Positions 36,797 to 46,491 of a stretch of DNA of 64,000 nt are shown here, piece after piece (position 1 is the stretch's first letter; every line of letters starts with the position of its first letter). The stretch spans positions 733,501 through 797,500 of the forward strand of contig NZ_CP017476.1 in NCBI RefSeq assembly GCF_001761385.1, given 5' to 3'. The DNA comes from Hydrogenophaga crassostreae. GTDB lineage: Bacteria; Pseudomonadota; Gammaproteobacteria; Burkholderiales; Burkholderiaceae_C. Under the pieces are notes generated by a model. It worked only from the letters and a program-made list of their open reading frames with translations, made no database searches and was not told where the DNA came from. Made by a program: the position numbers and the translations under genes.

Positions 36797-36992
36797 GGGG
36801 TCTGTCTCGACACCAGCGGGCGCCGCCCTCCGTGCGAAGCGGGCGCGCTGCGGCGTTGCGAATGCGCGCGATGCGCGCGATGCGCGCGATGCGCGCGATG
36901 CGCGCGATGCGCGAAGCATCGCTGTGCTTCGCGCCTTGCATCGCATCCGCTGCGCACGTTTTTCGGCTCCCGTTGGCGCCGAGACAGACCCC
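36797..36992. mobile_element. MITE-like element with 13-bp perfect terminal inverted repeats
   Basis: Ends are GGGGTCTGTCTCG (36797-36809) and its exact complement (36980-36992). The match extends to 29 bases with four mismatches. The 196-bp interior is GC rich and includes a 9-base tandem array and a hairpin GCGAAGCATCGCTGTGCTTCGC. It has no coding capacity, so it would be a non-autonomous element if mobile. It lies in the gap between queA and the flavin reductase gene. Confidence 0.6.
36862..36913. repeat. Tandem array of the 9-mer ATGCGCGCG
   Basis: Five exact copies and one partial copy. Alternating purine-pyrimidine GCGCGC within each unit could favour Z-DNA or slippage. It lies inside the MITE-like element. 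Confidence 0.85.
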
Positions 36993-37043
36993 GCCCGTTC
37001 CAAGTGTTTGAAAGACGCCGATTGTCTCAGAGCCCAAGGCCGA

Positions 37044-37676
37044 TCAACGCGGCCGGTACATCTTGAACAACTGCTCCGGGCCCACCGTGAAATAGTCCGC
37101 CGGGCCGCCGCCACGCAGGATGTGACCGGCGTTGGCGGTGTCGTACACGCCGTCTTTGAGCAGGTGTTGCGCGATGTGGATGCCCACCACTTCGCCGAGC
37201 ACCAGCCAGCTGTCAATGGGCTCGCCCGCAGCGGAGGTCAGCCGGATCAGCTGCGAAAGCTTGCATTCAAAGGTGACCGGGCTTTCCTGCACCCTGGGCA
37301 CATTCACCAGTTTCGAGGCAACGGGCGTGAGCCCGGCCAGCGCGAATTCGTCGACCTCAGGCCCTACGGCGGCACAGGTCTGGTTCATGGCCTCGGCGAG
37401 ATCGCGCGTGGCCAGGTTCCAGACGAATTCGCCGGTCGCTTCGATGTTGCGCACCGTGTCTTTGTAGGTCACGCTGGAGAAGCCGACGATAGGCGGCGTG
37501 TAGTTGAAGGCGTTGAAGAAGCTGTAGGGCGCCAGATTCACCACGCCGTCGGCGCTGCGCGTGGACACCCAGCCGATGGGCCGTGGTCCGACGATGGCGT
37601 TGAACGGGTCGTGCGGCAGGCCGTGGCCCTGGGCGGGTTCGTAAAAGTGAATGGCGTCGGTGGTCATGGTTCGCAT
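37044..37676 (-). CDS. Flavin reductase-like FMN-binding protein
   Basis: About 210 residues of the flavin reductase/DIM6 split-barrel family. The FMN-binding pattern RPIGWVSTRSADGVVNLAPYSFFNAFNYTPPIVGFSS is at residues about 30-65, followed by EFVWNLATRDLAEAMN and the C-terminal barrel. It reduces or binds FMN; no partner monooxygenase is adjacent. The start is uncertain between Met codons at 37676 and 37667, and the open frame extends further upstream to 37730. It is divergent from recG by 84 bases. Confidence 0.85.
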   Translation of the reverse strand: MRTMTTDAIHFYEPAQGHGLPHDPFNAIVGPRPIGWVSTRSADGVVNLAPYSFFNAFNYTPPIVGFSSVTYKDTVRNIEATGEFVWNLATRDLAEAMNQTCAAVGPEVDEFALAGLTPVASKLVNVPRVQESPVTFECKLSQLIRLTSAAGEPIDSWLVLGEVVGIHIAQHLLKDGVYDTANAGHILRGGGPADYFTVGPEQLFKMYRPR

Positions 37677-37760
37677 TGTGTGGGCAGGCAAGGGCGGCGG
37701 GTGTCGCGCAGTTGGGATGCCGCAGCACATTCAGGGGAAATCGCCGGGCACAATGGGCGC

Positions 37761-39971
37761 ATGTCTGCCCCAGCCGTCGGAAAAACCGCTGCCCCGGCGC
37801 TCTCCGCGCCCCAAAAAGCCCTGCGCAAGCTGGGGCTGGTGCGCGACATCGACCTGGCTTTGCACCTGCCGCTGCGATACGAAGACGAGACCCGCATCGT
37901 CAGATTGACCGAAGCACGGGAAGGCCAGACCGTGCAGGTCGAAGGCATGGTCACCAACTGCGAAATCACCTTCCGGCCGCGCCGCCAGCTGCTGGTGACG
38001 CTCGATGATGGCAGCGACACCTGCACCCTGCGTTTTTTCAGCTTCTATCCCTCGCACCAGAAGGCCTTGGTCGAGGGCGCCCGGATTCGCGTGCGCGGTG
38101 AAGTGCGCGGCGGCTTCATGGGGCGGACCATGATGCATCCCTCGTTCCACGCTGCCGGCGGCGAGCTGCCCGACGCGCTCACCCCCGTTTACCCGACGAG
38201 TGCGCAGCTGCCGCAGGCGTATTTGCGCAAAGCCGTGGCCGGCGGCTTGCGGCGGGCCGACTTGTCCGAGACCTTGCCTTCCGAACTGCTGCGCAGCCTG
38301 GAAGCCGTGGTGCAAAACGCGGAAGGGCCGCTGTTCACCCTGCGCGATGCCCTGCGCTACCTGCACCAGCCCGGTCCCGATGTGTCGCTGCATGCGCTGG
38401 AAGACCGCACCCACCCGGCCTGGCAGCGGCTAAAGGCCGAAGAGCTGCTGGCGCAGCAGTTGTCCCAGTTGGTGGCCAAGCGCGAGCGCGATGCGTTGCG
38501 GGCACCAGCGTTGAGGGCCAAGCCGGGCGGTTTGCATGAGCAGTTGCTGGCGGTGTTGCCGTTTGCGTTGACAGCGGCACAACGCCGCGTGGGCGATGAA
38601 ATCGCCAGCGATCTGGCGCGTCCCGTGCCCATGCACCGGCTGTTGCAAGGCGATGTGGGCTCCGGCAAAACCGTGGTCGCAGCGCTCGCCGCGGCGATTG
38701 CCATGGATGCCGGCTGGCAATGCGCACTGATGGCCCCTACCGAAATCCTGGCCGAGCAACACTTCTCCAAACTCATCGGCTGGCTGGAGCCGCTGCTCAC
38801 CCCGCTGGGCAAACGCGTGGCCTGGCTCACCGGCAGCCAGAAAAAGAAACAGCGCACCGAAATGCTGGCCCTGATCGCCAGCGGCGAAGCGGCCCTTGTC
38901 GTGGGCACCCACGCCGTGATCCAGGACCAGGTGCAATTCCAGAACCTGGCCCTGGCCATCATTGACGAGCAGCACCGGTTTGGCGTGGCGCAGCGGCTGG
39001 CGCTGCGATCGAAGATGGGGCCGGGCGCATTCGAGGAAACGCAGGCCCCAGAACGCCGTCGGTCCGGCTTCGCCGGCCCGCCAGCGTTGCCCCTCGAGGG
39101 GCGGAGCGGCGACGCGAATCGCGCAAGCGATGGGGGGGAGCCCCACCTCCTGATGATGACCGCCACGCCGATTCCCCGCACGCTGGCCATGAGCTACTAC
39201 GCCGACCTCGACGTCTCCACCATCGACGAACTGCCGCCAGGGCGCACACCCATTGTCACCAAGGTCATGTCGGACCAGCGGCGCGATGAGGTCGTTGAAC
39301 GCATCGGCGCACAAGTGGCCGAGGGACGACAGGTGTATTGGGTCTGCCCGCTGATCGAAGAAAGCGAGGCGCTGGATTTGTCCAACGCCACGCAAACCCA
39401 TGCCGACCTGAGCGAAGCGTTGCCCGGCGTGTTGGTGGGCCTGCTGCATTCGCGCATGACCTCGCCTGAGAAAAAGGCGGTGATGGACATGTTCAAGGCG
39501 GGCCACATGGGCCTGCTGGTGTCAACCACGGTGATCGAAGTCGGCGTGGACGTGCCCAATGCTTCGCTGATGGTCATTGAACACGCCGAGCGTTTTGGCC
39601 TCAGCCAGCTGCACCAGTTGCGCGGACGGGTAGGGCGGGGCGCAGCGGCTTCAGCGTGTGTGTTGATCTATTCGCCGCCCGACGGCGGTCGCCTGAGCGA
39701 AACGGCACGCGAACGCCTGAAAGCCATGAGCGAAACCAACGACGGTTTCGAAATCGCCCGCCGCGACCTCGAAATCCGCGGCCCCGGCGAATTCATGGGC
39801 TCCCGCCAATCGGGCGCCGCGATGCTGCGTTTTGCCGATCTGGCGACCGACGGCCACCTGCTGGCCTGGGCCCGCGAGGCGGCGGTGCAGATGCTGGCGC
39901 GGTACCCGGAAGCCGCCGAGAAACACGCCGCCCGCTGGCTGGGCAGCAAGGCGGAGTTTCTGAAGGCCTAG
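37761..39971 (+). CDS. recG: ATP-dependent DNA helicase RecG, with in-frame repeat insertion
   Basis: 736 residues, compared with 693 in E. coli. Processes Holliday junctions and stalled forks. A wedge/OB domain is in the first third, Walker A GDVGSGKT is near residues 297-304, the DEQH box is near 402, then TATPIPRTLAM, and QLRGRVGRG in the second helicase lobe. Between DEQH and TATPIPRT, residues about 430-463 are an Arg/Gly/Pro-rich stretch encoded by a copy of the dispersed GC-rich repeat (39050-39148). The start at 37761 replaces an open frame that runs much further upstream through the neighbouring gene. Confidence 0.95.
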   Translation: MSAPAVGKTAAPALSAPQKALRKLGLVRDIDLALHLPLRYEDETRIVRLTEAREGQTVQVEGMVTNCEITFRPRRQLLVTLDDGSDTCTLRFFSFYPSHQKALVEGARIRVRGEVRGGFMGRTMMHPSFHAAGGELPDALTPVYPTSAQLPQAYLRKAVAGGLRRADLSETLPSELLRSLEAVVQNAEGPLFTLRDALRYLHQPGPDVSLHALEDRTHPAWQRLKAEELLAQQLSQLVAKRERDALRAPALRAKPGGLHEQLLAVLPFALTAAQRRVGDEIASDLARPVPMHRLLQGDVGSGKTVVAALAAAIAMDAGWQCALMAPTEILAEQHFSKLIGWLEPLLTPLGKRVAWLTGSQKKKQRTEMLALIASGEAALVVGTHAVIQDQVQFQNLALAIIDEQHRFGVAQRLALRSKMGPGAFEETQAPERRRSGFAGPPALPLEGRSGDANRASDGGEPHLLMMTATPIPRTLAMSYYADLDVSTIDELPPGRTPIVTKVMSDQRRDEVVERIGAQVAEGRQVYWVCPLIEESEALDLSNATQTHADLSEALPGVLVGLLHSRMTSPEKKAVMDMFKAGHMGLLVSTTVIEVGVDVPNASLMVIEHAERFGLSQLHQLRGRVGRGAAASACVLIYSPPDGGRLSETARERLKAMSETNDGFEIARRDLEIRGPGEFMGSRQSGAAMLRFADLATDGHLLAWAREAAVQMLARYPEAAEKHAARWLGSKAEFLKA
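39050..39148. repeat. GC-rich repeat copy B, inside recG
   Basis: Sequence of the form GTCCGGCTTCGCCGGCCCGCC, CCCCTCGAGGGG, GGAGCGGCGAC and a final GGGGGGGAG. It shares order and core hairpins with copies near 10461-10540 and 49402-49478. It keeps the recG frame open. Confidence 0.75.
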
Positions 39972-40022
39972 ATGTGCCCCACCCCCGCGCAGCCTGCGGC
40001 GCGGGGGGAGCAAAATACACCC

Positions 40023-40982
40023 ATGACCCTCACCGAACTCAAATACATCGTGGCCGTGGCGCGCGAAAAGCACTTTGGCAAAGCCGCCGAAGCTTGTTTT
40101 GTGTCGCAACCCACCTTGTCTGTGGCGATCAAGAAGCTGGAAGAAGAGCTGGAGCTGAAGATCTTTGAGCGCAATGCCAGTGAGATTGCGATCACGCCGC
40201 TGGGTGAAGAGATCGTGCGCCAAGCGCAAACGGTGTTGGAGCAGGCCGCTTCGATCAAGGAGATCGCCAAGCGTGGCAAAGACCCGCTGGCCGGGCCATT
40301 GAAGCTGGGCGTGATCTACACGATCGGGCCGTATTTGCTGCCTAATCTGGTGCGACAGGTGATCGAACGCACGCCGCAGATGCCGCTGATGCTGCAGGAA
40401 AATTTCACCGTCAAGCTGCTGGAACAGTTGCGTTTGGGCGAGATCGATTGCGCGATTCTGGCGGAGCCGTTTCCCGACGCTAACCTGGCCATGGCGCCGC
40501 TGTACGACGAGCCGTTTCTGGCGGCTGTGCCAGTGGCGCATCCGTTGGCCCAGCAAAAGACAATCACTTCCGAGCAACTCAAGAAAGAAACCATGCTGCT
40601 GCTCGGTACCGGACATTGCTTCCGCGACCATGTGCTTGAGGTTTGCCCCGAGTTCGCGCGTTTTTCCAACGACACCGAAGGCATCCGCAAGAGCTTCGAG
40701 GGGTCTTCCTTGGAGACCATCAAACACATGGTGGCCGCCGGCATGGGCGTGACCCTGGTACCTCGACTTTCGGTGCCGGGCTCGGCGCTGGACGGTAGCC
40801 CGGCTGCCGATCAGGATTTTGGTGATTCGTCCTTCGTGCGCTATCTGCCGTTTGACGGCGAGGCGCCGACGCGCCGCGTGGTGCTGGCCTGGCGGCGCAG
40901 CTTCACGCGCTTTGAGGCCATCGCCGAATTGCGCAACGCCATCTACGCCTGCGAGTTGCCCGGCGTGAAGAGATTGACATGA
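40023..40982 (+). CDS. oxyR: Hydrogen-peroxide-responsive regulator OxyR
   Basis: 319-residue LysR-family activator. The HTH region TLTELKYIVAVAREKHFGKAAEACFVSQPTLS is typical of OxyR, and the peroxide-sensing cysteines are in GHCFRDHVLEVC. Oxidation to a disulfide would switch on antioxidant genes. It follows recG by 51 bases, a common neighbour in betaproteobacteria, and its stop overlaps the ubiA start by four bases. Confidence 0.94.
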   Translation: MTLTELKYIVAVAREKHFGKAAEACFVSQPTLSVAIKKLEEELELKIFERNASEIAITPLGEEIVRQAQTVLEQAASIKEIAKRGKDPLAGPLKLGVIYTIGPYLLPNLVRQVIERTPQMPLMLQENFTVKLLEQLRLGEIDCAILAEPFPDANLAMAPLYDEPFLAAVPVAHPLAQQKTITSEQLKKETMLLLGTGHCFRDHVLEVCPEFARFSNDTEGIRKSFEGSSLETIKHMVAAGMGVTLVPRLSVPGSALDGSPAADQDFGDSSFVRYLPFDGEAPTRRVVLAWRRSFTRFEAIAELRNAIYACELPGVKRLT

Positions 40983-41938
40983 TGAATTCGACCACTGCGC
41001 CCCGTTCCCCTGAGCCTGCGCCTTCCCGCCTGGCCCTCTACCTCGATCTGATCCGCTGGAACCGACCGGCAGGCTGGCTGTTGCTGCTCTGGCCATCGCT
41101 GGCCGCTCTGTGGATCGCTGCCGACGGCTTTCCCGGGCTGCACCTGGCGCTGGTGTTTCTGCTGGGCACCATCCTGATGCGCAGCGCGGGTTGTTGCGTG
41201 AACGACGTGGCCGATCGAGAGTTCGACCTGCACGTGAAACGCACAGCGCAGCGTCCGGTAACCAGCGGGCGCGTTGGCGTGAAAGAAGCGCTTCTGGTCG
41301 GCGCCGCGTTGGCTTTTGTGGCGTTCCTGCTGGTGCTCACCACCAACGTCGCCACCATCGTCTGGTCGTTTGCCGGCCTGGGTCTCGCGGTTGTGTATCC
41401 CTACGCCAAACGCCATGTGTCGATGCCGCAGGCGGTGTTGGGTGTGGCTTTCAGTTTTGGCATCCCCATGGCGTTTTCGGCGGTGAATGGTGGTCCGGTC
41501 TGGGAGTTTTTCAGTGACGCCACCCGTTGGGGGCAGCGCGGCTTCTGGTCGGCCGTGTGGCACAGCGTGCCAACGCTCGCCTGGTCGTTGATGGTGGCCA
41601 ATCTGTTCTGGGTGTTGGCCTACGACACCGAATACGCCATGGTCGACCGCGACGACGACCTCAAGATCGGCATGAAAACTTCGGCCATCACGCTGGGTAA
41701 TGCCGATGTGCCTGCGGTGATCGGTTTCTATCTGGTGTCGCTCGGCATCTGGACCGCCATGCTGTGGGACCGGGTCAACCCCTGGGTGTGGGGCGCGATG
41801 CTGACCGTGGCGCTGGCCCAGGTGGCCTGGCACCACCACCTCATCAAAGACCGCGCCCGCGATGGCTGCTTCAAGGCCTTCCGCTTGAACCACTGGCTGG
41901 GGTTTACGGTGTTCCTGGGGGTGGTTCTGGGGGTTTGA
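40979..41938 (+). CDS. ubiA: 4-hydroxybenzoate octaprenyltransferase
   Basis: 319-residue integral membrane prenyltransferase of ubiquinone synthesis. The first Asp-rich motif NDVADREFD and the second, YDTEYAMVDRDDDLKIG, bind the Mg-prenyl diphosphate. Multiple transmembrane helices follow RWNRPAGWLLLLWPSL. Two adjacent ATG codons, 40979 and 40982, are both possible; the first overlaps the oxyR stop as ATGA. Confidence 0.95.
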   Translation: MMNSTTAPRSPEPAPSRLALYLDLIRWNRPAGWLLLLWPSLAALWIAADGFPGLHLALVFLLGTILMRSAGCCVNDVADREFDLHVKRTAQRPVTSGRVGVKEALLVGAALAFVAFLLVLTTNVATIVWSFAGLGLAVVYPYAKRHVSMPQAVLGVAFSFGIPMAFSAVNGGPVWEFFSDATRWGQRGFWSAVWHSVPTLAWSLMVANLFWVLAYDTEYAMVDRDDDLKIGMKTSAITLGNADVPAVIGFYLVSLGIWTAMLWDRVNPWVWGAMLTVALAQVAWHHHLIKDRARDGCFKAFRLNHWLGFTVFLGVVLGV

Positions 41939-41967
41939 GCCGGACTAAGGCGCTTGCGCGCGGGTCC

Positions 41968-42045
41968 TTTTCAGCGATCACGACGGAGCCGGTTTTACCG
42001 GGCCGCTCGAGATACCCATCCTTTGATGGGGTGGCGCGCTGAAAA
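41968..42045. repeat. Nested inverted repeat between ubiA and proC
   Basis: The outer arms are TTTTCAGCG (41968-41976) and CGCTGAAAA (42037-42045). Inside are CCGG-TTTTA-CCGG and CCCATC-CTTT-GATGGG (42015-42030). It separates two convergent genes and may terminate both. The inner CGGAGCCGGTTTTACCGGGCCG resembles the hairpin core of the dispersed GC-rich repeat. Confidence 0.55.
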
Positions 42046-42064
42046 CTGGCTCAGGGGTGGTCCA

Positions 42065-42898
42065 TCACCCTCCAAACTCTTTGCCCAGTTCTTCCGCGCG
42101 ATTCTGCGCGGCCAGCATGGCTTTCTGAAAAAGGGCCTTGATGTCGCTGGCTTCCATCGAGGTGAGCGCCGCGTGGGTGGTGCCGCCTTTGGAGGTCACG
42201 CGCTCGCGCATCGTCTGCAGTGGCTCGCCGGACTGCTGCGCCAGAGCGGTGGCGCCGGCGAAGGTTCCCATGGCCAGGCGCTGAGCGAGTTCGGGAGGCA
42301 GGCCCATCTCGGTGCCTGCGTCGCGCATGGCTTCCAGGAAGTAGTAGACGTAAGCCGGGCCGGAGCCCGAGAGGGCGGTCACCGCGTCCAGTTGCTTTTC
42401 GTCGTCGACCCACACGAAGTCACCGGTCGCCTTGACCACGGTGTCGACCAGTTGGCGATCCGCTTGCGTAGCGGCGGCGCGAGCAAACAGGCCGGTCATG
42501 CCCAAACCCAAAAGCGCTGGCGTATTGGGCATGGCGCGCACGATGCGTTCGCTGCCCAACCAGTGGGCCATGCTGTCGCTGGTGATGCCGGCGGCCACGC
42601 TGAGGTGCAGTGTTTCGCCGATGAAGGGACAGGTGACTGCTGTCACTTCTTTGAAGGCTTGCGGCTTCACCGCCCAGACCACCAGGTCGGATGCCTTCAA
42701 TGCTTCGCTGGCGGCGGGCGCCACGGGCATGCCAGGGAACTGCTGGGCGAGGCGGGCGCGTTGCTCGTCCCAGGGCTCGACCACCTGCAGGGCGCTGACG
42801 GGATGGCCCTGGGCAATCAGGCCGCCGATGATGGCGCTGGCCATGTTGCCGCCGCCAATGAAACTGATGAGGGGTGAGGTTGGGTTTGCTGTGTTCAT
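42065..42898 (-). CDS. proC: Pyrroline-5-carboxylate reductase
   Basis: 277 residues. Last step of proline synthesis, using NADPH. The Rossmann motif ISFIGGGNMASAIIGGLIAQG is at the N-terminus, with ALSGSGPAYVYYFLEAM and TVLQAM-like GEPLQTMRERVTSKGGTTHAAL in the dimerisation domain. The start at 42898 fits the family; the frame reaches 42922. It begins 28 bases after glpK on the same strand, so read-through from the glp operon is possible. Confidence 0.94.
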   Translation of the reverse strand: MNTANPTSPLISFIGGGNMASAIIGGLIAQGHPVSALQVVEPWDEQRARLAQQFPGMPVAPAASEALKASDLVVWAVKPQAFKEVTAVTCPFIGETLHLSVAAGITSDSMAHWLGSERIVRAMPNTPALLGLGMTGLFARAAATQADRQLVDTVVKATGDFVWVDDEKQLDAVTALSGSGPAYVYYFLEAMRDAGTEMGLPPELAQRLAMGTFAGATALAQQSGEPLQTMRERVTSKGGTTHAALTSMEASDIKALFQKAMLAAQNRAEELGKEFGG

Positions 42899-42926
42899 GG
42901 CACCATTGTGCCGCGCCTGCACTCAG

Positions 42927-44423
<1,497 letters not shown>

Positions 44424-44452
44424 GGGATTTCCTGGGGTTGTGTGTTGAGGTG

Positions 44453-45238
44453 TCAAGCGTCGGCTGGATCGGCCTCGCCAGCGACCACGCACTGCACGTC
44501 GCCTTGCGCCATCAATTCGCCAAACGGCTCGGGAGGCGCGGCGTCGGTGAACACCACATCAATCTCGTCCAGCCGCGCCAGCTCTACCATGGCCGGGCGG
44601 TTGAACTTGCTGTGGTCTGCGGCGAGCCAGACTTCGCGCGATTGCTCGATGATGGTGCGAGCGACCTTGACTTCGCGGTAATCGAAGTCGCGCAACGTGC
44701 CGTCGGCCTCAATGCCGCTGATGCCGATCAGGCCGATATCGGCCTTGAACTGGCGCATGAAATCGATGGTGGCTTCGCCCACGATGCCCTGGTCACTCGC
44801 GCGAACCAAACCCCCGGCCACAATCACTTCGCAGTCCGGGTTGGTGCTGAGCACGGCAGCAATGTGCAGGTTGTTGGTGATCACGCGCAGGCCACGGTGG
44901 TGCAACAGCTCGTGGGCCACAGCTTCGATGGTGGTACCGATGTTGAGGATGAGTGAGCAGCCATTGGGCACTCGCTGTGCAATGGCGCGGGCGATGCCGG
45001 TTTTGGCCTCGGCCAGCATCGCCTGGCGCTGGCGGTAAGCGATGTTTTGCGTGGTGGACACGGGCAGTCGAACCCCGCCGTGAAAGCGCGACAGCAAACC
45101 GGCTTCGGCCAGACGCTGTACATCGCGGCGAACCGTTTGCAGCGTGACGCCAAAGCGCTCGGCCAGGGCTTCAATGGTTTGCGGGCCGTGAGCGCGCACT
45201 TCGTCCAGAAGTTGGGTGTGGCGGGGAGCAAGGTTCAT
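44453..45238 (-). CDS. glpR: DeoR-family glycerol regulon repressor
   Basis: 261 residues. HTH region ALAERFGVTLQTVRRDVQRLAEAGLLSRFHGGV, then the sugar-phosphate-binding domain with NIGTTIEAVAHEL and GISGIEADGTLRDFDYREV. The likely ligand is glycerol 3-phosphate, judged by context. It heads the leftward glpR-glpK unit and is divergent from glpS. The start at 45238 is the family N-terminus; an upstream in-frame start is unlikely. Confidence 0.9.
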   Translation of the reverse strand: MNLAPRHTQLLDEVRAHGPQTIEALAERFGVTLQTVRRDVQRLAEAGLLSRFHGGVRLPVSTTQNIAYRQRQAMLAEAKTGIARAIAQRVPNGCSLILNIGTTIEAVAHELLHHRGLRVITNNLHIAAVLSTNPDCEVIVAGGLVRASDQGIVGEATIDFMRQFKADIGLIGISGIEADGTLRDFDYREVKVARTIIEQSREVWLAADHSKFNRPAMVELARLDEIDVVFTDAAPPEPFGELMAQGDVQCVVAGEADPADA

Positions 45239-45267
45239 GTCGTCGTCAAAGCGGTTTCTGGATTTAC

Positions 45268-45339
45268 TCGAACATAACGGAAAAATAAACCTCGGCCCTA
45301 AGGGTAAATACCGAACAAATAAGAACATAAACGAACAAT
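45268..45339. promoter_or_regulatory. GlpR-like operator half-sites between glpR and glpS
   Basis: Repeated GAACA-type half-sites: TCGAACATAACG (45268-45279), CCGAACAAAT (45311-45320) and AGAACATAAACGAACAAT (45322-45339). They resemble the AACGAACA/TGTTCG motifs known for DeoR-type GlpR operators. Their place between divergent glpR and glpS suggests control of both directions and autoregulation. Confidence 0.6.
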
Positions 45340-45408
45340 AGAATCATGCAAACGAAAAGCCTTTGCGGTTTGGCAGGGGCTGATGTGTGACTTTTGTCTG
45401 GAATATCA

Positions 45409-46491
45409 ATGCAGCTGACTTTGGAGCGCGTGGGCAAAAAAGTGGGGCCTTCGGTTCACCTTTACCCCCAGTCCCTTACCTTGGTGCCAGGGGCGGTGAC
45501 TGTGTTGCTGGGTGCGACCCAGGCGGGAAAAACCAGCCTGATGCGCTTGATGGCCGGGCTCGATGTGCCTACGTCGGGACGCGTGATGGTGGATGGCGCA
45601 GATGTGACGGGAGTGCCTGTGCGCGAACGCAATGTGGCCATGGTGTACCAGCAGTTCATCAACTACCCTTCGATGAACGTGTTCCACAACATCGCTTCCC
45701 CGCTCAAATTGCGCGGCGAGAAAGGCGATGCCCTGAAAGGAAAGGTGCGGGCGCTTGCCGAAAAGCTGCATATCGACGTCTTTCTGGAACGCCTGCCTGC
45801 CGAACTCTCCGGCGGTCAGCAGCAGCGCGTGGCCCTGGCCCGCGCACTGGCCAAGGCGGCGCCGCTGATGTTGCTTGATGAGCCCTTGGTGAACCTGGAC
45901 TACAAGCTGCGCGAAGAGCTGCGCGAAGAGCTCTCCCAGCTCTTTGCCAACGGTGAAGCCACCGTGGTCTACGCCACCACCGAGCCCGCCGAAGCCCTTC
46001 TCTTGGGCGGCTACACGGCCGTGATGGACGCCGGCGAGCTGTTGCAATACGGACCGACGGCAGAGGTGTTTCATCGCCCCGAATCGATTCGCGTGGCACG
46101 CGCCTTCAGTGATCCCCCGATGAACCTCCTGCCTGCACAAGCGGCCGATGGTGGGGCTCAGTTGACTGGTGGCCCGCTGATTCCATTGCAGTTGTCTGCA
46201 GCGAGCGGACGTGAGCTGACTGTCGGGGTGCGCGCCAGCGCGCTGCGGGTCAAGGGTCGCGAGGGTGATCTGGTGATCAATGGCACGGTCGATCTCGCCG
46301 AAATTTCGGGCTCGGATACGTTTGTTCATGCCCATACCCCTGTGGGCGACCTCGTCGCGCAACTCACAGGCGTGCACAACTTTCATCTGGGTTCGCCGAT
46401 CAGCCTTCATGTGAGCCCGACGCAGGTCTATGTGTTTGACGCCGCGGGTGCGTTGGTTTTGGCGCCAGAGCGCACGGGAGGGCCCCGCTGA
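45409..46491 (+). CDS. glpS: Glycerol ABC transporter ATPase 1
   Basis: 360 residues. Walker A GATQAGKTS, signature LSGGQQQRVALARAL and Walker B LMLLDEPLVNLD are intact. The switch-histidine loop, however, reads VVYATTEPAEAL, with Thr where His is expected. A TOBE-like regulatory domain follows (residues about 240-360). Start ATG 45409 has GGA eight bases upstream. It leads the transporter operon and its stop overlaps the next start. The gene order glpSTPQUV matches the rhizobial glycerol system. Confidence 0.9.
   Translation: MQLTLERVGKKVGPSVHLYPQSLTLVPGAVTVLLGATQAGKTSLMRLMAGLDVPTSGRVMVDGADVTGVPVRERNVAMVYQQFINYPSMNVFHNIASPLKLRGEKGDALKGKVRALAEKLHIDVFLERLPAELSGGQQQRVALARALAKAAPLMLLDEPLVNLDYKLREELREELSQLFANGEATVVYATTEPAEALLLGGYTAVMDAGELLQYGPTAEVFHRPESIRVARAFSDPPMNLLPAQAADGGAQLTGGPLIPLQLSAASGRELTVGVRASALRVKGREGDLVINGTVDLAEISGSDTFVHAHTPVGDLVAQLTGVHNFHLGSPISLHVSPTQVYVFDAAGALVLAPERTGGPR

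Noticed and set aside
36862..36913. Short direct repeats as a CRISPR array
   Set aside because: The 9-base units are contiguous with no spacers, so this is a simple tandem repeat.
36924..37760. Long N-terminal extension of RecG upstream of 37761
   Set aside because: The frame is merely open through the flavin reductase gene on the other strand; the family N-terminus begins at the ATG at 37761.
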